Origin: a virus
Reading direction: 5' to 3' (one strand)
Length of the DNA stretch: 26,191 nt
IMG/VR virus record: IMGVR_UViG_3300044984_001389
Location: 1-26,191 of that record
Positions 22,515-26,191 of this stretch are shown here, piece by piece. The notes below the pieces were generated by a model, which saw only the letters and a list, made by a program, of their open reading frames with translations, searched no databases and was not told the origin of the DNA. Positions within the stretch are counted from its first letter, which is position 1, and every line of letters starts with the position of its first letter. The position numbers and the translations under genes were made by a program.

Positions 22515-22557
22515 AGTGTTTTGTGTTAGATTATATTGTGTTTAGTTCTTAAACAAA

Positions 22558-22565
22558 TATTTATC
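22558..22565 (-). promoter_or_regulatory. T4-type late promoter upstream of RNase HI
   Basis: The minus strand reads GATAAATA followed by TTTGT. Predicted start is near 22552, 38 bases before the RNase HI ATG. It lies downstream of the sigma-70-type promoter. Confidence 0.5.
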
Positions 22566-22594
22566 TGAACATCTTACTCACCTTGTTAGAAACG

Positions 22595-22623
22595 ATTATA
22601 CAGTAATAGTGGAAGGAAGTCAA
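22595..22623 (-). promoter_or_regulatory. Sigma-70-type early promoter for RNase HI
   Basis: On the minus strand: TTGACT (22623-22618), a 17-base spacer and TATAAT (22600-22595), a near-perfect host housekeeping promoter. It begins 4 bases after the stop codon of the nuclease gene. Predicted start is near 22588. Confidence 0.8.
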
Positions 22624-22627
22624 CTAA

Positions 22628-23149
22628 TCATTTTGCCAAACATAAAGTTTTAACAACATCTTTATTTTCACTCCAAAAAGAATCGTAATCAGTAAACACC
22701 CATTTACCGTTCTTTTTGGAGTAATAGTCTACACTTTTTTGTAGTTTAAATTTTTTAATATGTTTATGTTCAAACGCAACATAAGAGCCTTTGCGATTAA
22801 ACTTCATCATGATGATATTAAAATCATCTGTATCAGCAACTTCTAAAGTTTGCTCAATCCAAGTATCTAAAATCTTAATTTCGCCTGCAGTAAACAATTG
22901 ATGAAATGGAAAATCAGCATAAGATTTACATTCAGCATTAAAGTGTTTCCAGTTTAATGGCGGTACAATATCACCTTTCATCGCACGAATTTGTCCTTCA
23001 TGTAAGAAGTCTTTGCGCACTGAATTCTTACCTCCGATGTATGCACCGCTGCCCGGCACCCGCATGAAAGATGCATTATACAGTGAGCTTAAATGTTTTG
23101 ATACTGTGTTTTCCCAACTATTTCCTTTTGTTTTAGATTTGCTTGGCAT
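22628..23149 (-). CDS. Probable PD-(D/E)XK nuclease, resolvase-like
   Basis: The gene encodes 173 residues. The order Glu13 (GNSWENTV), a glycine-rich segment RVPGSGAYIGGKN (residues 30-42), Asp60 (KGDIV) and Glu73-X-Lys75 (NAECKSY) fits the PD-(D/E)XK nuclease core and resembles archaeal-type Holliday-junction resolvases and related phage nucleases. The remainder (FNIIMMKFNRKGSYVAFEH) fits the following strands of that fold. It lies in the recombination/replication block with gp46/gp47 and RNase HI, which supports a role in processing branched or recombination DNA. AAGGAA sits 5 bases before the ATG and 8 bases separate it from the preceding gene's stop. A restriction-type nuclease is an alternative reading; the fold is inferred from motifs only. 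Confidence 0.65.
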   Translation of the reverse strand: MPSKSKTKGNSWENTVSKHLSSLYNASFMRVPGSGAYIGGKNSVRKDFLHEGQIRAMKGDIVPPLNWKHFNAECKSYADFPFHQLFTAGEIKILDTWIEQTLEVADTDDFNIIMMKFNRKGSYVAFEHKHIKKFKLQKSVDYYSKKNGKWVFTDYDSFWSENKDVVKTLCLAK

Positions 23150-23157
23150 ACTGTTCC

Positions 23158-23481
23158 TTAGTGTCTGTGTTTGATCTTTATTTTAGTTATCGGATCTGCA
23201 GTGCCATCTTTTATTTTTTGATCACGCTCTGCTATCAATGCTTTAGCGCGTTTACTAGGTTGTTTAGGAGAAAAGTGAAAGTAACGCCAATCTTGTACAA
23301 CATTACGTTGATCTTCACAATACTTTCTTAACTTAATACTAAGTTTTCTCATAGCCATTAATTCTTTACGTAAATCTACAACAGTTGATGAGTTTTGTAT
23401 AGTAACCCAACGTTGATGTGCTTTAAAGTATTCATTAAACGCATTCATTATTTCGTCGTGTAATTCTTCATTTGGTAACAT
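23158..23481 (-). CDS. Unknown helical protein (107 residues)
   Basis: The gene encodes 107 residues, strongly charged and predicted helical (MLPNEELHDEIMNAFNEYFK, then VVDLRKELMAMRKLSIKLRK), with a basic C-terminus (KIKIKHRH). The central RWVTIQNSSTVVDLRK region and net positive charge would suit a small DNA- or RNA-binding or replication-accessory protein, but no family is recognised. It is followed after 8 bases by the PD-(D/E)XK nuclease gene, so the two are probably cotranscribed. A late-promoter-like AATAAATA lies 20 bases upstream of its ATG; the ribosome site is weak (TGGAA). Confidence 0.55.
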   Translation of the reverse strand: MLPNEELHDEIMNAFNEYFKAHQRWVTIQNSSTVVDLRKELMAMRKLSIKLRKYCEDQRNVVQDWRYFHFSPKQPSKRAKALIAERDQKIKDGTADPITKIKIKHRH

Positions 23482-23500
23482 AATAATTCCATATAATAAC

Positions 23501-23508
23501 TATTTATT
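23501..23508 (-). promoter_or_regulatory. Late-promoter-like element before the 107-residue gene
   Basis: The minus strand reads AATAAATA followed by GTTATTA, giving a predicted start near 23495 and a leader of about 14 bases. The surroundings are AT-rich, so the match is only moderately significant. Confidence 0.4.
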
Positions 23509-23518
23509 AGTCGTGAGA

Positions 23519-23544
23519 ATGCCACTCTAAAAATAAAGTGGCAT
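23519..23544 (-). other. Stem-loop after the homing endonuclease gene
   Basis: ATGCCACT and AGTGGCAT form a perfect 8-bp stem around a 10-base, A-rich (T-rich on the minus strand) loop, five bases past the stop codon of the GIY-YIG gene. No T-run follows on either strand, so it is more likely an RNA-processing or stabilising hairpin than a classical terminator. Confidence 0.5.
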
Positions 23545-23548
23545 ATTA

Positions 23549-24277
23549 TTACGATTTTAATTTACATTTGTCACCGTGAAACAGAGTATAATGATTTTTT
23601 GCAATCGTCTTGTTACAATGCTCGCATGTTCGTTGATGTTTAAGTTGCTTCATCGGATTGTTATCTCCTGAATTTTTTAACTTGGACATTTGTTTATTAT
23701 AGTCAGATGCAGATTTTCCATACATTGGATTTTTTTCGCCTTTTAATCCTACTTTAGGATTTCCTTTTAATGATTTACTTATATTTTCATTATGTGTTGC
23801 TGGGCGAAATGCTGCATAATTTTTAACACCATCGCTTTGTTTTTGTTTAACTTCTGCAGAGTGATGTTTTCCAAAGTGTGGACTTAATTCACCCCTTTTA
23901 CCGTACATAGGATTTTTATCTCCTTGCCTTGCTAAACTTTTCTTTGCACGAGTTATTTTTGACTCGATTCTACCTAATCTATTTCCTGGATCAATTTTAG
24001 CATTTGATTGATTAAAACTCATAGGATCGTTTTTAGCATCTAAAATTGTAAGGTAATCAGATTCTAATTTTCTTATATATGATGCAGGGCCGATTGCTAA
24101 GATTTCATATCTCCAGTCATTTCTATTTTCTAAAATTAACGGCTTTACTATTTTACTTGAACACAGGTAATTCTCATGGCAAGCTGGATTCCACCCAGCT
24201 TGCGTTTTTGATCCTATATACCATTTATTAGTAGGTATGTGAATCCACTGGTAAAGGTACGGTATTGACTGTTTCAT
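23549..24277 (-). CDS. GIY-YIG homing endonuclease with NUMOD-type repeats and zinc finger
   Basis: The gene encodes 242 residues. The N-terminal ~95 residues are a GIY-YIG nuclease domain: YLYQW (residues 7-11, the GIY strand), WYIGSKT (19-25, the YIG strand), and Glu72 in RKLESDYL, the expected metal-binding glutamate. Then come NUMOD3-like DNA-binding elements: KNPMYGKRG (121-129) with SPHFGKHHS (132-140), a second KNPMYGK (182-188) and NNPMK (207 onward). The C-terminus holds a likely zinc finger (CEHC at 218-221, then His and Cys in HGDKCK). Such free-standing endonucleases spread by cutting phage genomes that lack them. Its ATG overlaps the gp46 stop by four bases (ATGA) and has no ribosome site of its own, so translation is coupled to gp46. 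It looks intact. Confidence 0.82.
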   Translation of the reverse strand: MKQSIPYLYQWIHIPTNKWYIGSKTQAGWNPACHENYLCSSKIVKPLILENRNDWRYEILAIGPASYIRKLESDYLTILDAKNDPMSFNQSNAKIDPGNRLGRIESKITRAKKSLARQGDKNPMYGKRGELSPHFGKHHSAEVKQKQSDGVKNYAAFRPATHNENISKSLKGNPKVGLKGEKNPMYGKSASDYNKQMSKLKNSGDNNPMKQLKHQRTCEHCNKTIAKNHYTLFHGDKCKLKS

Positions 24278-26037
24278 TGTATAGTTGGATAATCGTAATT
24301 CGTAAAACCGTTTTCTTTGTAAACTCGCAATATGTTGTCTACTCGTCCGATTAATTCTTCTTTATGACTAATTAACCAAATTGACGAATCTGATTGTCTA
24401 GCTCTAGCTTTTAAGATTGACAACGCACACTCAATGCCGTTTGAATCAAGCCCGTTGTCTAACAATTCGTCAACAAACAGTAGGTTAATTTTTTGATATA
24501 AGCTTTCCCATACATCTCGAAAAGCTAAACTTAACGAAATAATAACTCTATTCATTTCTCCTCTTGAAAGATTATGAAAATCTAAATCCTGTCCAAGTTG
24601 TGTAATTTCGACAGTTAAATCATTTTGAAATACTACATTATGCGGCAACCCCATCTTATCTAAGTAGTAAGTTAACCGATTGTTTAAGTACGCTAAATTT
24701 TGATCTATGATTTTTTTACGGATAAAACTGTCTTTATTTGTTAGTAGTTTAAGCAAAAACTCTTGGTGATCTTTAAGTGCAGTTGCTTCGTTAATCTTAT
24801 CCCAACTAATCTCTTGTAGTGCAGCATTCCGCATTTCGTCAATTTGTTCTTGGTATGGATCAGTGTCAACTGCTTTAACTTCTAACTGTTGTTCTAAAGA
24901 TCTAAAGTTAGTTTGGTGTTTTAATGCTTGCTCAAGTGTGTCATAATATGTATCTGGTCTAGTTTCAATAACTGTAATATTAGCTAGCTCATTGCATATT
25001 TTATTGTAATCAGATGACACTTTATCAAAATATTTTTGTGCTTCGAGTAAGTGTTGTTCGGCAGTGTTAAGTAATTCTGTGTGTTTGTGATCGTGTAATT
25101 CTTGTTCACAAGCATGACATTTTTTGTTATCAAGTGCGTCAATTTCTCTAACATATTTGTCTCTAGTTTTAGTAGCTTGACTTGATGCAGACTCTAAAGT
25201 TGCTTTTTCTTTGTTAAGACTTGATATTGTTGCACGTTGTTCTAAGTACTCTTTTAGTAACGAATGATTAGCAACTTCAGCTTCAATGTCTACACTTTCC
25301 ATTTCTACAATGGCACGAGCAAGTTTTTCAAGATCAGTTTCTTGTTGACTATACCATGCTTTTTGTCTTAATAACAGTGTATCAATGCTTTGCTGAATAC
25401 GTTCGTTTGACTTTTTAGCAGCTTCAATATTAGCAGTTTCTTGATAAATTGTATCTTTAGTTTGTCTAACTTGCTCTTTAAGTGTTTCGGCTTTTTCACT
25501 TAGTAGAGTAATACCTAACAGTTGCTCAATGATTTCTCTTTGATCATTTGCTCTCATTGACAAGAACGGTTCAGTGTACGTGTTTAGAGCAACAATATGT
25601 TTAAACATATCATGACTCATACCAAATAAATGATGTAAGTCTTTTTGTGTTTCTCTCATATCACCTTGTGCGTCATCAGCTAACACTTGTGATTCTTCGT
25701 TAACAAAAAACTTAAGAACAGTTGGTTTACGACCACGTTCGATGCGATATGTGTTACCATCCTTTTCAAAGGACAATGTAACTAACATGTTCTTATTATT
25801 AATTTTATTGATTAAATTGTCTTTTTTAATGTTAGTAAGAGCAGTACCGTAAAGCGCATAACTTAATGCGTTTACGATTGTCGTCTTTCCGGTTCCATTT
25901 CTTGAACCAGCGTCATCACCGCCTTGATCTAAGTTTTCTCCTAGTACAAGTGTTAGGTTTTCTTTCTCAAAGTCTACAGCTTGTGTAGAATTGCCAACGC
26001 TCATAAAATTCTTTACAGTTAATTGTTGTATCTTCAT
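24274..26037 (-). CDS. 46: Recombination endonuclease subunit gp46 (Rad50/SbcC-like)
   Basis: The gene encodes 587 residues of the SMC/Rad50 type, partner of gp47; together they resect DNA ends for recombination-dependent replication and help degrade host DNA. Visible elements are Walker A GSRNGTGKTT (residues 44-53, Lys51), a long coiled coil broken by the zinc hook CHAC (Cys307 and Cys310), the ABC signature LSRGE (490-494), and Walker B LLFVDELLDNG with Asp523/Glu524. The C-terminal D-loop and switch His (WLISHKEE) are present. T4 gp46 has 560 residues. Its ATG overlaps the gp47 stop codon (ATGA), so the subunits are translationally coupled; no strong ribosome site is seen. It is followed by an overlapping homing endonuclease gene. 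Confidence 0.95.
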   Translation of the reverse strand: MKIQQLTVKNFMSVGNSTQAVDFEKENLTLVLGENLDQGGDDAGSRNGTGKTTIVNALSYALYGTALTNIKKDNLINKINNKNMLVTLSFEKDGNTYRIERGRKPTVLKFFVNEESQVLADDAQGDMRETQKDLHHLFGMSHDMFKHIVALNTYTEPFLSMRANDQREIIEQLLGITLLSEKAETLKEQVRQTKDTIYQETANIEAAKKSNERIQQSIDTLLLRQKAWYSQQETDLEKLARAIVEMESVDIEAEVANHSLLKEYLEQRATISSLNKEKATLESASSQATKTRDKYVREIDALDNKKCHACEQELHDHKHTELLNTAEQHLLEAQKYFDKVSSDYNKICNELANITVIETRPDTYYDTLEQALKHQTNFRSLEQQLEVKAVDTDPYQEQIDEMRNAALQEISWDKINEATALKDHQEFLLKLLTNKDSFIRKKIIDQNLAYLNNRLTYYLDKMGLPHNVVFQNDLTVEITQLGQDLDFHNLSRGEMNRVIISLSLAFRDVWESLYQKINLLFVDELLDNGLDSNGIECALSILKARARQSDSSIWLISHKEELIGRVDNILRVYKENGFTNYDYPTIQ

Positions 26038-26191
26038 AGGTTGCTATAGATTGATAATAATGTATTTTTGTTATATGTTTCTGAGTCAATGTTTACAATT
26101 TGAGTAGCTACAATTTCGTCTATACTTTCAAATGCTTCAATATCTACATTGCTTGTTACGTCTATCGATTTGCGTTCTTCAATTACTTTAA
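26034..26191 (-). CDS. 47: C-terminal end of recombination endonuclease subunit gp47 (start beyond window)
   Basis: An open frame of 51 residues from the window edge to a TGA at 26034-26036 (KVIEERKSIDVTSNVDIEAF, then DEIVATQIVNID, ending SIYSNL). Only the tail is present, so no catalytic motif can be seen. The identity is inferred from the ATGA overlap with gp46: in T4-type phages the Mre11/SbcD-like nuclease gp47 is encoded just upstream of gp46. The acidic helical tail agrees with the C-terminus of such proteins. The 5' part lies outside the window. Confidence 0.75.
   Translation of the reverse strand, partial: KVIEERKSIDVTSNVDIEAFESIDEIVATQIVNIDSETYNKNTLLSIYSNL

Noticed and set aside
1-26191. 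CRISPR arrays, insertion sequences, integrase or attachment sites
   Set aside because: The tandem repeats present (39 bp, 42 bp and the KPTDTKKEE units) are in-frame protein repeats without spacers, and no transposase or integrase motif was seen.

Overview
The window is part of the genome of a tailed phage with T4-type virion genes. The order portal (gp20), two small head genes, prohead protease (gp21), scaffold (gp22) and major capsid protein (gp23), together with gp46/gp47, a gp26-type baseplate protein and T4-type late promoters, identifies a contractile-tailed T4-superfamily virus. The DNA is visibly AT-rich, the capsid protein is much shorter than T4 gp23 (389 against 521 residues), and the tail-fibre genes are of the kind seen in marine/aquatic T4-like phages. 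A distant, probably aquatic, T4-like myovirus is therefore the best guess. The host cannot be named from the sequence. No host chromosome genes, tRNAs, insertion sequences or CRISPR arrays were found.

Layout (almost everything is on the minus strand, so transcription runs from high to low coordinates). From 26191 down to about 22095 lies a replication/recombination block: the end of gp47, gp46, a GIY-YIG/NUMOD-type homing endonuclease joined to gp46 by an ATGA overlap, an unknown 107-residue protein, a PD-(D/E)XK-type nuclease and a bacterial-type RNase HI. A near-consensus host sigma-70 promoter and a late promoter both precede RNase HI. From 22094 to 21421 is a stretch with no long reading frame. 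It is bounded by a late-promoter match and a terminator and holds a hairpin-rich leader and two micro-ORFs. From 21420 to 20527 is a membrane-active-looking protein whose N-terminus resembles a T4 capsid-targeting sequence with a prohead-protease cleavage site. The only plus-strand genes are gp26 and a 71-residue partner (19478-20523). They diverge, through two interlocked late promoters, from a giant 1396-residue virion protein (19416-15226). Below that come gp20, a 78-residue gene, a gp67-like acidic core protein, gp21, gp22 and gp23 (15205-9322), closed by a strong terminator. The rest (9256-1) is a run of virion surface/tail-fibre genes ending in two tandem paralogous tail-fibre genes, the second cut by the window edge.

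How the parts fit: gp46/gp47 (Mre11/Rad50-like), the nuclease and RNase HI process replication and recombination intermediates early. Late promoters of the form (T/G/C/A)ATAAATA then switch on head and tail genes. gp67-like protein and gp22 build the core around which gp23 assembles on the gp20 portal; gp21 then cleaves core, shell and probably internal proteins. Terminators after gp23 and after the 316-residue virion protein probably step down expression of the fibre genes. Functional calls outside the recognised T4 core genes are inferences from composition, motifs and position.
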